DNA from: Gemmatimonadota bacterium
GTDB taxonomy: Bacteria > Gemmatimonadota > Gemmatimonadetes > Longimicrobiales > Gaopeijiaceae
Assembly: GCA_029262115.1 (NCBI GenBank)
Contig: JAJCZZ010000049.1
Span: forward strand, 124,001 to 188,000
DNA length: 64,000 nt
Direction of reading: 5' to 3'
Under the pieces are notes generated by a model that had not been told where the DNA came from, searched no databases, and worked only from the letters and a program-made list of their open reading frames with translations. The stretch's first letter is position 1. Every line of letters begins with the position of its first letter. The position numbers and the translations under genes were made by a program. This document shows positions 9,808-18,484 of this stretch, piece after piece.

Positions 9808-10809
9808 ATGCCTGAGAGCCACGTTGTAACCATCTCCCGATTCCTGGTCGATCAGGAGCGGCTCCACCCGGAGGCCACGGGGGCGTTCACCGATTTGCTG
9901 AGCGACATCGCGCTGGCGGCGAAGATGATCGGGCGGGAGGTGAACAAGGCGGGCCTTGTCGAGATCCTCGGGCGTGCGGGGGAAGAGAACGTCCACGGAG
10001 AAGAGGTCCAGAAGCTCGACCTCTACGCGAACGAGGTCATCTTCAAAGCCCTCGACCACACCGGGCGGCTCGCGTGCATGGCGTCGGAGGAGAGCGAGGG
10101 CTTCATCCCCATCCCGGAGAAGTTCCCCACGGGCGACTACGTGCTGTTGTTCGACCCATTGGACGGCTCCAGCAACATTGATGTGAACGTGTCGATCGGG
10201 ACCATCTTCTCGATCCATCGGAAGGTCAGCGAGGGGCCGAGGGGCGACTTGATCGACTGCCTTCAGGCAGGCTGTCGTCAGGTGGCCGCTGGATACGTCC
10301 TCTATGGCTCGTCCACCATGCTCGTCTACACCACGGGCACGGGGGTCCACGGCTTCACGTTGGATCCGTCCATCGGCGAGTTCCTCCTGAGTCACCCGGA
10401 CATGACCATGCCCGAGCCGCCGGCCAAGGTCTACTCGGTGAACGAGTCGTACTACCCCCGCTGGTCGGAGCCCCAGCGGCGGTTCGTCGATCACTTGAAG
10501 GGCGAGGCCGGCTTCAACTCCCGGTATATCGGTTCGTTGGTCGCCGACGTTCACCGAACCCTGTTGACCGGGGGCATCTTCATGTACCCGGCCGATTCGA
10601 AGAGCCCGAACGGAAAGCTCCGGCTCCTGTACGAGGCGTCGCCGCTCGCGATGGTCGTGGAGCAAGCAGGCGGGCGGGCGAGTACCGGGTCACGCCCGAT
10701 CCTCGACATCGAGCCCACGGATCTCCACGAACGCACACCCCTCTACATCGGCTCCGCGGGCTTTGTCGAGCAGGCCGAGCGGGCGCTGGCGGGCGGCTCG
10801 AAAATCTGA
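9808..10809 (+). CDS. fbp: Fructose-1,6-bisphosphatase, class I
   Basis: Hydrolyses fructose-1,6-bisphosphate to fructose-6-phosphate in gluconeogenesis. ATG 9808 gives 333 residues, the usual length. The metal and substrate signature [13 protein letters not shown] is at about 115-127, preceded by the conserved ASEE at 92-95. The C-terminal [20 protein letters not shown] motif carries the active-site lysine and family signature. The frame is open from 9700, but the upstream residues overlap comEC and look noncoding. It is separated from the next gene by a 171-bp regulatory gap. Confidence 0.95.
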   Translation: MPESHVVTISRFLVDQERLHPEATGAFTDLLSDIALAAKMIGREVNKAGLVEILGRAGEENVHGEEVQKLDLYANEVIFKALDHTGRLACMASEESEGFIPIPEKFPTGDYVLLFDPLDGSSNIDVNVSIGTIFSIHRKVSEGPRGDLIDCLQAGCRQVAAGYVLYGSSTMLVYTTGTGVHGFTLDPSIGEFLLSHPDMTMPEPPAKVYSVNESYYPRWSEPQRRFVDHLKGEAGFNSRYIGSLVADVHRTLLTGGIFMYPADSKSPNGKLRLLYEASPLAMVVEQAGGRASTGSRPILDIEPTDLHERTPLYIGSAGFVEQAERALAGGSKI

Positions 10810-10894
10810 ATTGTCTCGGTTTTCCGAGGTATTCCAGGTCTTTCTGACGAGGAGAATCTCCTACTCCCACAATCGTTTCCACTGTTTACGCCCC

Positions 10895-10910
10895 TGGCAC
10901 TTTTATTGCA
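10895..10910 (+). promoter_or_regulatory. Near-consensus sigma-54 (-24/-12) promoter
   Basis: The sequence TGGCACTTTTATTGCA matches the RpoN consensus TGGCACG-N4-TTGCA at every conserved position except the G after CAC, and it has the exact 10-bp distance between GG and GC. The predicted start of transcription is near 10921, leaving a leader of about 60 nt that contains the stem GCCCGA/TCGGGC (10934-10947). This is the only intergenic gap before the large secreted protein gene. Sigma-54 control implies a bacterial enhancer-binding activator acting from upstream. Confidence 0.65.
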
Positions 10911-10980
10911 CGGGACGCGACCCAGTAGCATTGTGCCCGAGATCGGGCATGCCATTCACCCTTCATGGGAATCAGGTGAC

Positions 10981-13900
10981 ATGAAGCGTTTCAAGTATTT
11001 GACCCTCGCTGCGCTGGTAGCGTTCGGGGCCTGTGACGACGGAGGCGAGCCAATCGTCGACATCGATGCAAACGGCACCGTTACCGGCTCGGTCACGATC
11101 GAGGGGGTAGCCGCTTCTGGTGTTACCGTAGCGCTTTCGTCCGGCGCCACCACGACGACGGACGCAGCCGGAGCCTACACCTTCACGGGTGTGGACGCCG
11201 GAGCGTACACGGTCAGCATCAGCGGCTTCTCCTCCGATGCCACATTCTCCGCAACCTCGCAGACCGCAACCATCTCCAGTACTGGACAGGTGGTCACGGT
11301 CAACTTCGACGGATCGTTCGTCCGCACCTCCGCCATCATCGGTTCTGTACGGGCCGGCGGCGTTGGCCTGTCGGGCGTGACCGTTTCGATCGGTTCGTCG
11401 ACGACGACGACCGACGCGGACGGCCAGTACTCTTTCAGCGGCCTCCGCGCCGGTGACTACACCGTCGCGTTGTCCGGCTTCGACGCGACCCAGTACTCGT
11501 TCGCCAATGCGTCCATAGACGTGACGGTGGCGGTCGGTGAGTCGCAGGTCGTTTCCTTCTCCGGCCTCCTGTTGAGCAACGCCACGATCCAGGGCTCGCT
11601 CTACATCGACGAGACGCCGAGCAACGACACGTTCGACAACGCCGAGGCCAAGCTGGCCGTGGCGAATGTCACGGTCGGGCTCGAGCGCGCCATCGGCGAC
11701 ACGATCTTCACGGTCACGGACGCCAACGGTGACTACACGTTCACCGACCTCGAGGCGGGCACGTACAAGCTCATCCTCCGGAGCACGGACTCGGACATCC
11801 CGAGCAACGTGGTCTACGGTCAGAACGGTAACGTGGCCCTCGTGGCTCTCGGTGCCGGTCAGACGCAGACGGTCAACTGGCCGTTCGACATCGTCACGCA
11901 GCGGGTCGAAGCGGCCGCCTTCTTCGGAACGGACGCGCAGGTTTCCCTGACCCCCGGCCCGGGCATCAACCCGACGCCTGGCGTGACGCTCGACCTGTAC
12001 GACACCGAGTCCAACGCCACTTCGGGTGGGACCACGGGCCGTCTGGACACCGCGGTGACCGGCGCCGACGGTACGGTCACCTTCCGCTTCGCGCGGTCGG
12101 CCGATCGTAGCCCCGCGGGTGCCACGCCGGACCGCATCGTCTTTGCGCGGTACCGGTCGATCGCCACGGCGGGCAAGACGCTGAACGGCGAGAACATCAT
12201 CGAGATGAAGTGGACCGGTGGTGACTCCACGCTGATCGCGCCGGACACCTTCGATCTGTTGAACAGCGGCATCGTCCTGCGCTTCAAGGCGCAGACGATC
12301 CGCGGTGACAGCCTCGCAGGCTGGAACGCGGCCTTGTACCGCAACGACACGATCATGTCGGCCACGGCCATTCAGTCGACCACCACCAACGCCCAGGGCA
12401 TCGGGACGTTCACGGAGAGCACCGGCCCGGCCGCGCTACCCGACACGTTCCGCATCCGCCTCTCGGGTGCTCAGTCGTTCGCCAACACCCTCGGACACGG
12501 GTGGCGGCAGGCGCCGGACGCTGACGCGCCGGCGTTCAACAGCGGTCGGTATCTGGCGCTGGCCCACGACGGCACGCAGCCTGACACCGTATACCTCGGT
12601 GAAGAGCTCGTGACGTTCACGGACATGCACCTGCTGGCCAACGTTCACCACGAGCGTGACGACTCGACGAGCCTCCCGACCTACACGGGTGGGGACAACA
12701 TCGAGAACATGGACCGCATCCAGGTCCAGCTCTACCGCGTGAACTCGAACGGCTCGCTGACTTCGATCGGCACGGTCCAGCCGTCGATCGATTCCGGCGC
12801 GGTTGTGTTCCTCAACGTGCCGCTCGGTACGTATCGGCTCCGCGCTCGTTCGCTGTTCAACAGCGTGGACCTCCTGAACGACACGTCGTTCACCATCACG
12901 TTGGATGGTGCTTGGAAGGACACGACGTTCGCCCCGCTGGCGGGTAGCGCGGGCAAGTCGACCTTCGCGTTCAAGTACAACAACACGTCGCTGACCGGTC
13001 TCGTCCGGGCTGCCGACGGCACGAACGTGAACGGCGCGACGGTTCGGATTCAGCCGACGGCCGACAACATCCAGCCGAACATCACCGACACCACGGTTAC
13101 GGTGAGCGGTGGGTCGTGGGGCCTCAGCGGCCTGCGCGAGGGTCCGTACATGATCACCGCTTCGGTGGGTGACTCGACGGCCGCCTGGGAGCTCGTGACG
13201 TTCACGGGCTCGGGGAACACGTCCGCCTCCATGGGGATCCGTGACCTCCAGAACAACGGCGACGACGACATCGTGAACTTCCGTGCGGTGCGTCTCGATA
13301 CCGAGATCCGGGGCGTGGTCATCAACGATCGCGACAATGACTTGAACACGATCGATCCTGATGAGGCGCTCGCCGGTGCCGTCCTGAACCTGTACAAGGA
13401 CAACACGGGCACCGCAGTGGTTTCGGCCGACTCGCTCGTTGCGACCGCAACGACGGACGCGGGTGGACAGTACTCGTTCACCGGTCTGCGTGAGGGTCGT
13501 TACATCGTGAAGGCAGTGGCTGGGACGCCGAGTGCCGCGACGGACGTTCTCCGCGGTCTTGGAATCGACACGGCAATCGTGTCGACGGCTGCGACGACCA
13601 CGAACCTGGGTGCGAACAACACACGGCGCGTCGGTACGTTCACGCCGAATCCGCTGCCGCGCTGGAACTACAACACCAGCCACCCGGATCACGGGCACCT
13701 CCCGAACAACTTCACGTTCCTTTACAAGAACGGGACGGCGACCGGTACGATCACGAACGCCGCCGGTGGTGCAGCGATCGCAGGCATGACGGTTTCGCTG
13801 CGTCGCTGTGATAACTCGGTCGGCTCGGCCTCGCCGCCGAACCCGGTGGATCCGGACGGCGCAGACAACATCGCTGGCAACGGCGACGACGTCCGCTGCA

Positions 13901-14100
13901 TCACGTTCCTCGGCACCACGCAGAACGCGGTGACGGATGCCTCGGGTGTCTTCACCTTCTCGAGCTTGATCGAAGGTGTGTACGAAGTAACGCCGCAGCC
14001 GGGTACGGTTGGTGGGTTCACGAACGCGAACCCGTCGGCCAGGCTGTTCCGCATCGTCGGCAACGGCGATGTCGAGACGGGATCGTTCACGGCCAACTGA
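10981..14100 (+). CDS. Very large secreted lipoprotein with repeated CarboxypepD_reg/SdrD-B-like domains
   Basis: ATG 10981, with AGGTG just upstream, gives 1039 residues. The signal peptide ends in lipobox AFGAC (Cys18). The rest is a string of Ig-like beta domains. The unit 'TTTDADGQYSFSGLRAGDYTV' occurs in several variants near residues 53-76, 138-163, 250-274, 820-850 and 985-1010, the hallmark of carboxypeptidase-regulatory-like/SdrD B domains. The composition is Thr-, Asp- and Gly-rich. No catalytic motif is visible. I infer an outer-membrane-anchored structural or adhesive protein. It is monocistronic, between a sigma-54-like promoter and a strong terminator, so its expression is probably controlled separately and may be high. 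Confidence 0.8.
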   Translation: MKRFKYLTLAALVAFGACDDGGEPIVDIDANGTVTGSVTIEGVAASGVTVALSSGATTTTDAAGAYTFTGVDAGAYTVSISGFSSDATFSATSQTATISSTGQVVTVNFDGSFVRTSAIIGSVRAGGVGLSGVTVSIGSSTTTTDADGQYSFSGLRAGDYTVALSGFDATQYSFANASIDVTVAVGESQVVSFSGLLLSNATIQGSLYIDETPSNDTFDNAEAKLAVANVTVGLERAIGDTIFTVTDANGDYTFTDLEAGTYKLILRSTDSDIPSNVVYGQNGNVALVALGAGQTQTVNWPFDIVTQRVEAAAFFGTDAQVSLTPGPGINPTPGVTLDLYDTESNATSGGTTGRLDTAVTGADGTVTFRFARSADRSPAGATPDRIVFARYRSIATAGKTLNGENIIEMKWTGGDSTLIAPDTFDLLNSGIVLRFKAQTIRGDSLAGWNAALYRNDTIMSATAIQSTTTNAQGIGTFTESTGPAALPDTFRIRLSGAQSFANTLGHGWRQAPDADAPAFNSGRYLALAHDGTQPDTVYLGEELVTFTDMHLLANVHHERDDSTSLPTYTGGDNIENMDRIQVQLYRVNSNGSLTSIGTVQPSIDSGAVVFLNVPLGTYRLRARSLFNSVDLLNDTSFTITLDGAWKDTTFAPLAGSAGKSTFAFKYNNTSLTGLVRAADGTNVNGATVRIQPTADNIQPNITDTTVTVSGGSWGLSGLREGPYMITASVGDSTAAWELVTFTGSGNTSASMGIRDLQNNGDDDIVNFRAVRLDTEIRGVVINDRDNDLNTIDPDEALAGAVLNLYKDNTGTAVVSADSLVATATTDAGGQYSFTGLREGRYIVKAVAGTPSAATDVLRGLGIDTAIVSTAATTTNLGANNTRRVGTFTPNPLPRWNYNTSHPDHGHLPNNFTFLYKNGTATGTITNAAGGAAIAGMTVSLRRCDNSVGSASPPNPVDPDGADNIAGNGDDVRCITFLGTTQNAVTDASGVFTFSSLIEGVYEVTPQPGTVGGFTNANPSARLFRIVGNGDVETGSFTAN

Positions 14101-14131
14101 GTTGACCTGATCGATCGGGCCGAAAGGCTCA

Positions 14132-14173
14132 CGCCCCCGTCCGGGTTTTCCCGGGCGGGGGCGTTCTTTTTTG
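14132..14173 (+). terminator. Rho-independent terminator of the large secreted protein gene
   Basis: A 14-bp stem (CGCCCCCGTCCGGG paired with CCCGGGCGGGGGCG, one G-U pair) closes a TTTT loop and is followed by TTCTTTTTT. It starts 32 bp after the stop codon. This is one of the two strongest intrinsic terminators in the window. Confidence 0.93.
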
Positions 14174-14196
14174 TACCTGCTTTCCTATTTTCCACT

Positions 14197-15207
14197 GTGA
14201 CCGACGCAACCGCAGAGTCCGCCTACGTCCGGCGCTACGCCAACCTCCCGGAGCGGGATCCTCGGGCCGGACTGCGTGGTTTCGCGCTGACCGCGCTGGG
14301 CCGGCTCGCCCCGCTGCTCGGGCGGGGACGGCGAGCCCTGGCGCGACCCCGCCTTCAGGTGCTCAACCTCCACCACGTGTTTCCGGACGAAGAAGCCGGC
14401 TTCCGTGCGCTGCTCGAATGGCTCCGTCGGACCGGGCACGATCTGGTGCCGTACGGGGAAGGGGTACGAGCCCTGTCCGAGGGCACGCTGACCCGGCCCT
14501 CCGTCGCGTTCACGTTCGACGACGGCCTTGCCACCTGCGTTCGGGCCGCAGAGATCCTCGAGGAGTTCGGGGCGGTCGGCTGTTGCTTCGTCGTCACGTC
14601 GATGGTCGGTGAGACCGACCCGACACGAGTGGCACGATTCACGGCGGAGCGGATCCATATGCCCCCCGTGAAGTTCCTGAGTTGGCACGACGTCGAGTGG
14701 CTCCTTCGCCGAGGTCATGAAGTCGGCAGCCACACACACGCCCACCTGATGGTGGCGGAGACATCGGAGCAGGCGCTGGCTGAGGACCTGGAGCGCTCTC
14801 GGGAGCTACTGACCGCCCGGTGCGGAGGCGCCTCGCACTTCTCGTGGCCGTACGGGCGCTTCCATCACTTTTCCCGCGCGGGGGCCGAGGCGGTGTTCGC
14901 GGCCGGATTCGACACGTGCGCGTCCGCGGAGCGTGGGGCGCATCCGCCTTCCTCCGGGTCGGACCTCCGCGACCTGTGCATACGGCGCGACCATGCGATC
15001 GCCGCGTGGCCGCTGTCCCACCATCGGTGGTTCATCGGAAACGCGGTCGGGTCCATGGTCCCGGAGAATAGTCGGTGGCCCGCGGACCTTCAGCCACGAA
15101 CGGCCGGGGTCGGGGGCGCCGCGGCCACCGAGATCGACCGGGTGACCGCCACCGATGTAGACGGGACATCGGCCAGGGGTGTCGGCGGGGCGGAGGGCTC
15201 CACGTGA
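14197..15207 (+). CDS. Polysaccharide deacetylase (NodB-like)
   Basis: Member of carbohydrate esterase family 4, which removes N- or O-acetyl groups from glycans. The NodB motifs are visible: VAFTFDDG at about residues 103-110 (metal and catalytic Asp pair) and the metal ligands in GSHTHAH at about 182-188, with FSWPYGRF further on. No signal peptide is seen; the start GTG 14197 lies only 24 bp after the terminator, so a cytoplasmic or membrane-associated role in nucleotide-sugar or lipid-linked glycan synthesis is possible. The last 50 residues are low-complexity. The GTGA overlap with the formyltransferase gene suggests joint action. Confidence 0.82.
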   Translation: MTDATAESAYVRRYANLPERDPRAGLRGFALTALGRLAPLLGRGRRALARPRLQVLNLHHVFPDEEAGFRALLEWLRRTGHDLVPYGEGVRALSEGTLTRPSVAFTFDDGLATCVRAAEILEEFGAVGCCFVVTSMVGETDPTRVARFTAERIHMPPVKFLSWHDVEWLLRRGHEVGSHTHAHLMVAETSEQALAEDLERSRELLTARCGGASHFSWPYGRFHHFSRAGAEAVFAAGFDTCASAERGAHPPSSGSDLRDLCIRRDHAIAAWPLSHHRWFIGNAVGSMVPENSRWPADLQPRTAGVGGAAATEIDRVTATDVDGTSARGVGGAEGST

Positions 15208-15992
15208 GGCTGGTCGTCATGACGCAGCGCACGTACGGTCTGGGAGCGCTGGCACTGCCGCTTCTTGGGGGTGACCCTCGTCTCGATGTGGTGGGCCTCC
15301 TCCACGTTTCGGACGGAGGCGGATCGAGGAGGCCGTGGAGACGCGTGCTCCGCAAGGTCCGGCGGATCGGACCGGTGGGGGCACTCAACGGGGTGCGCAT
15401 GAGACGGTGGTACGGACAGGACCTCGCGCAGGCCCTCGACCTGCGTCCCGTCGATGAGGTGGCGGTTGGTCTGGGGGTGCCCGTAGTACGCGTGCCGGGG
15501 CCGGGGGCGCCCGAAACAGAGCGGGCCTTGCGCGACTGGGGGGCGGATGCCGCGCTCTCCCTGGGCAATGGATACATTCCCGAGCGGGTTTTCTCCGTGC
15601 CGCCCTTGGGGATGGTGAACGTCCACCACGAGTTGCTACCGGACTTTCGCGGCGCCCAGGGTGTGATCTGGCAGCTTCACGAAGGGTCAGCGACCACGGG
15701 CTTCACGATCCACGCCATCGATCGATCGTTGGACACCGGCGCCGTTCTCCTCAGGGAGGAGGTGCCGATCCGGTTCGGTCGCACGCTGGGCGAGACCGTG
15801 ACGACCACGATGGCGGAGTTGTATCGGCGAAGCGCCGACCGGCTCTCGGACGTGCTCGCAAACCTCGAAGATCTGCTCAGGACGTCGCCGCCCCAGGGGC
15901 CGGGTCGGTCCTTTACGACTCCGTCGCTGACTGCCTACCGGCGCATCGTAGAAAACCACACGCGCCTGGCCGGCCTGCGGGGCGGTTCATAG
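15204..15992 (+). CDS. Formyltransferase-family protein (methionyl-tRNA formyltransferase-like fold)
   Basis: GTG 15204 overlaps the deacetylase stop and gives 262 residues. The core NVHHELLPDFRGAQGV carries the catalytic Asn-His...Asp arrangement of N10-formyl-THF-dependent formyltransferases, followed by GFTIHAID..LDTGAVL, the second conserved motif. The N-terminus is not the usual Fmt one and the C-terminal OB domain of Fmt is missing. It is therefore more likely a sugar or small-molecule N-formyltransferase or a hydroxymethyl/formyl transferase of surface-glycan metabolism than Fmt itself. Coupling with a deacetylase (free amine made, then formylated) fits that idea, but this is inference. 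Confidence 0.75.
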   Translation: MRLVVMTQRTYGLGALALPLLGGDPRLDVVGLLHVSDGGGSRRPWRRVLRKVRRIGPVGALNGVRMRRWYGQDLAQALDLRPVDEVAVGLGVPVVRVPGPGAPETERALRDWGADAALSLGNGYIPERVFSVPPLGMVNVHHELLPDFRGAQGVIWQLHEGSATTGFTIHAIDRSLDTGAVLLREEVPIRFGRTLGETVTTTMAELYRRSADRLSDVLANLEDLLRTSPPQGPGRSFTTPSLTAYRRIVENHTRLAGLRGGS

Positions 15993-17018
15993 CAACTGGG
16001 CAACGTCTCGGTCGAAGTCATCGAGGAGCCGTGCGCGTTCGGCAGAGTCGACGAACGCATGCTCAAAGCCGGCGCGCGCAACGTCTCGTAGCTGGTCCGG
16101 CGTGAAGCCGAGGTGGTCCCGAGCGTTTCGGTACTCCTCCGTGAGCGTGACCCCCGACATGAGCCGGTTGTCCGTGCATAAGGAGATCGAAACGCCCCGG
16201 TCGAGGTACTCACGGGCCGGATGCTCGGAGAGCGACGACGCGACCCGCGTCTGAACGTTCGAGGTCATGCACACCTCGAGAGGGATGCCCCGGTGGCGGA
16301 CGACCTCCTCGAGTTCAGGATCTTCCGCCAGGCGAGTCCCATGTCCGATCCGCTCGGCACCGACGTCGACGATGGCCTGGCGGAGCGATGGCGCGCCGTA
16401 TCCCTCCCCGGCGTGGACCGTGACCGGTAGCCCCGCATCCCGCGCGATCTCGAAGGCGTCAAGGTGATCCCTGGCGGGAAATCCCTTCTCCGCGCCCGCC
16501 AGGTCGAACGCGGCCACCTCGCCGGCCGCGAAGCGGGCGGCTGTGCGGGCCATGCTCACAGACTCCGACGCTGGTAGGCTACGCAGGGCACAGACGATGA
16601 CGCGGGCCCTCGTGCCCGTCTCCGTCTGCCCTCGGGCCGTACCACCCAGCACGGCTTCCATCACCGCGTCGAGCGTCAGTCCGTCTGTGGTGTGCAGACC
16701 CGGGCAGAAGCGCATTTCCACGTACCGGACATTCTCGGCGGCGTGGTCCTCCACCAGTTCGAAGGCGATCCGCTCGAGAGCGTCGGCGTCCTGCATCACG
16801 GAGAGGGTCAGGGCGAATCGGGCGAGGTACTCCTCCAGACTCGCCGCGTCCGAGACCAACATGTGGGATCCCAGCGCCAATTCGTCGTAGACGGGCAACG
16901 GCGCCCCACGGTCCTTTGCCAGCTCCGCGAGCGTGGTGGCCCGGAGGCTTCCATCGAGGTGGACGTGCAACTCGGCCTTTGGAAGCCGAAAGAGCACCTC
17001 ATCACTGGCCGTCAGCAC
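15987..17018 (-). CDS. add: Adenosine deaminase
   Basis: Zinc hydrolase converting (deoxy)adenosine to (deoxy)inosine. The motifs are in order: KAELHVHLDGSL (HxH zinc ligands), HAGEG with the third His, GHGTRL, and ISLCTDNR with the metal Asp. GTG 17018 starts inside the purF stop region (GTGCTGA), a typical coupled start, and gives 343 residues; a longer frame to 17093 would overlap purF too much. It is the last gene of the long pur operon. Its 3' end overlaps the convergent formyltransferase gene by 6 bp. Confidence 0.92.
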   Translation of the reverse strand: MLTASDEVLFRLPKAELHVHLDGSLRATTLAELAKDRGAPLPVYDELALGSHMLVSDAASLEEYLARFALTLSVMQDADALERIAFELVEDHAAENVRYVEMRFCPGLHTTDGLTLDAVMEAVLGGTARGQTETGTRARVIVCALRSLPASESVSMARTAARFAAGEVAAFDLAGAEKGFPARDHLDAFEIARDAGLPVTVHAGEGYGAPSLRQAIVDVGAERIGHGTRLAEDPELEEVVRHRGIPLEVCMTSNVQTRVASSLSEHPAREYLDRGVSISLCTDNRLMSGVTLTEEYRNARDHLGFTPDQLRDVARAGFEHAFVDSAERARLLDDFDRDVAQLL

Positions 17019-18484
17019 TTGGCGGGACCCTCCGGAGAGGCGAGCCCCCGCTTCACGTCGACGAGTTCGGCCGGGTAGTCGCCGGAGAAGCACGCGTTGC
17101 AGTACGGGCCGCCTTCGGCGACGGCGCCCTGCATGCCCTCGAGCGACAGATAACCCAGCGAGTCCACCCCCAACACCTCGGCGATCTCAGGAATGTCCAT
17201 CGACGCCCCGATCAACTCGCTCCTGGTCGGCATGTCGATTCCGTAGAAACACGGGTTGCGTACGGGCGGGCTCCCGATCCTGAGGTGTACTTCCTTCGCA
17301 CCGGCGGCGCGAAGCATTCGCACCAGGCTCTTGCTGGTCGTGCCCCGCACGAGGGAGTCGTCGACCACGACGACCCTTTGCCCATCCAGAACCTCGCGGA
17401 CCGGATTGTACTTCATGCGGGCGCCGAAGTCGCGGTCCTTCTGCGTGGGCTGGATGAAGGTGCGGCCGACGTAGTGGTTCCGAAGGAGTCCGAGTTCAAA
17501 AGGAATTCCGCTCTCCTCGGCGTAGCCCAGAGCCGAGGAGTTGGCGCTATCGGGAACGCTGATGACGCAGTCTGCCTCTACGGGGTGCTCCTGCGCCATC
17601 GCGCGCCCGAACGCCCGGCGAGCTCGGTCCACGCTCATGCCCCAGATCCGCGAGTCGGGGCGGGCGAAGTACACCAACTCGAAGATGCACGGAGACGGGC
17701 GCTCGGCGGGTTGTAATGAACGAAGTCGCTCGACCGTGCCGCCGTGGATCTTCAGAACCTCTCCCGGTTCGATGTCCCGGACGTACTCGGCCCCGAGGAT
17801 GTCCAGGGCGCACGTTTCGCTCGCCACGATGTGACCGGCGCCCATCTGCCCCAGAACGAGCGGACGGAATCCCCGTGGATCCCGCACCGCGTAGACGGTG
17901 TCGCCGACCGAGACGACCAGGGAGAAGGCCCCCTCCAGATGGCCGAGTGCGTCATCAATCTGGGCGTCGACCGATTCGTGCCGGGACTTGGCGATCAGAT
18001 GGACGAGGATCTCCGAGTCGGAGGTGGTCCGGAAGATCGCTCCCTCTTCGACCAACCGGTTCCGGAGGTCGAGCTGGTTGGTGAGGTTGCCGTTGTGCGC
18101 CAACGCCATCTCGCCTCGGGCATAACGGGCCGTGAGCGGCTGGACGTTCTCGATGCCCGCGCCCCCTGCCGTGGAGTACCGGACATGGCCGACGGCCGTC
18201 GGCCCCTTGAGACCCGAGAGCGTGGCTGCCGAGAACACGTCGGAGACGAGACCTACGCCCTTGTGGACGCGGGTCGCTCCGTCGTCGACCGCGACGATAC
18301 CGGCTGCCTCCTGCCCCCGATGCTGGAGTGCGTAGAGAGCCAGAAACGCGAGCTCTGCCGCCTTCTCGATGCCCACGATGGCCACGACGCCGCACTCCTC
18401 CTTCGGTCGATCGTCCAGCGAATCGACGGTGATGTCGGTGGGGCGGGGGAGAACGGGAAGGGATACCCCGGACGGGAGGGGCAT
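17012..18484 (-). CDS. purF: Amidophosphoribosyltransferase
   Basis: First committed step of purine synthesis: PRPP plus glutamine to phosphoribosylamine. The N-terminal nucleophile Cys31 (EECGVVAIVG) follows a propeptide that is normally cleaved. The Ntn-glutaminase domain is residues 31-260; the PRTase domain has the PRPP loop VVVVDDSLVRGTT. Cysteines in CFYGIDMP and YCNACFSG near the end fit the Fe-S type enzyme of B. subtilis. 490 residues, normal. ATG 18484 shares one base with the purL stop (TGATG). Confidence 0.95.
   Translation of the reverse strand: MPLPSGVSLPVLPRPTDITVDSLDDRPKEECGVVAIVGIEKAAELAFLALYALQHRGQEAAGIVAVDDGATRVHKGVGLVSDVFSAATLSGLKGPTAVGHVRYSTAGGAGIENVQPLTARYARGEMALAHNGNLTNQLDLRNRLVEEGAIFRTTSDSEILVHLIAKSRHESVDAQIDDALGHLEGAFSLVVSVGDTVYAVRDPRGFRPLVLGQMGAGHIVASETCALDILGAEYVRDIEPGEVLKIHGGTVERLRSLQPAERPSPCIFELVYFARPDSRIWGMSVDRARRAFGRAMAQEHPVEADCVISVPDSANSSALGYAEESGIPFELGLLRNHYVGRTFIQPTQKDRDFGARMKYNPVREVLDGQRVVVVDDSLVRGTTSKSLVRMLRAAGAKEVHLRIGSPPVRNPCFYGIDMPTRSELIGASMDIPEIAEVLGVDSLGYLSLEGMQGAVAEGGPYCNACFSGDYPAELVDVKRGLASPEGPAKC

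Noticed and set aside
10815-10828. Terminator after fbp (CTCGG-TTTT-CCGAG)
   Set aside because: Stem of only 5 bp and no T-run after it; too weak to call.
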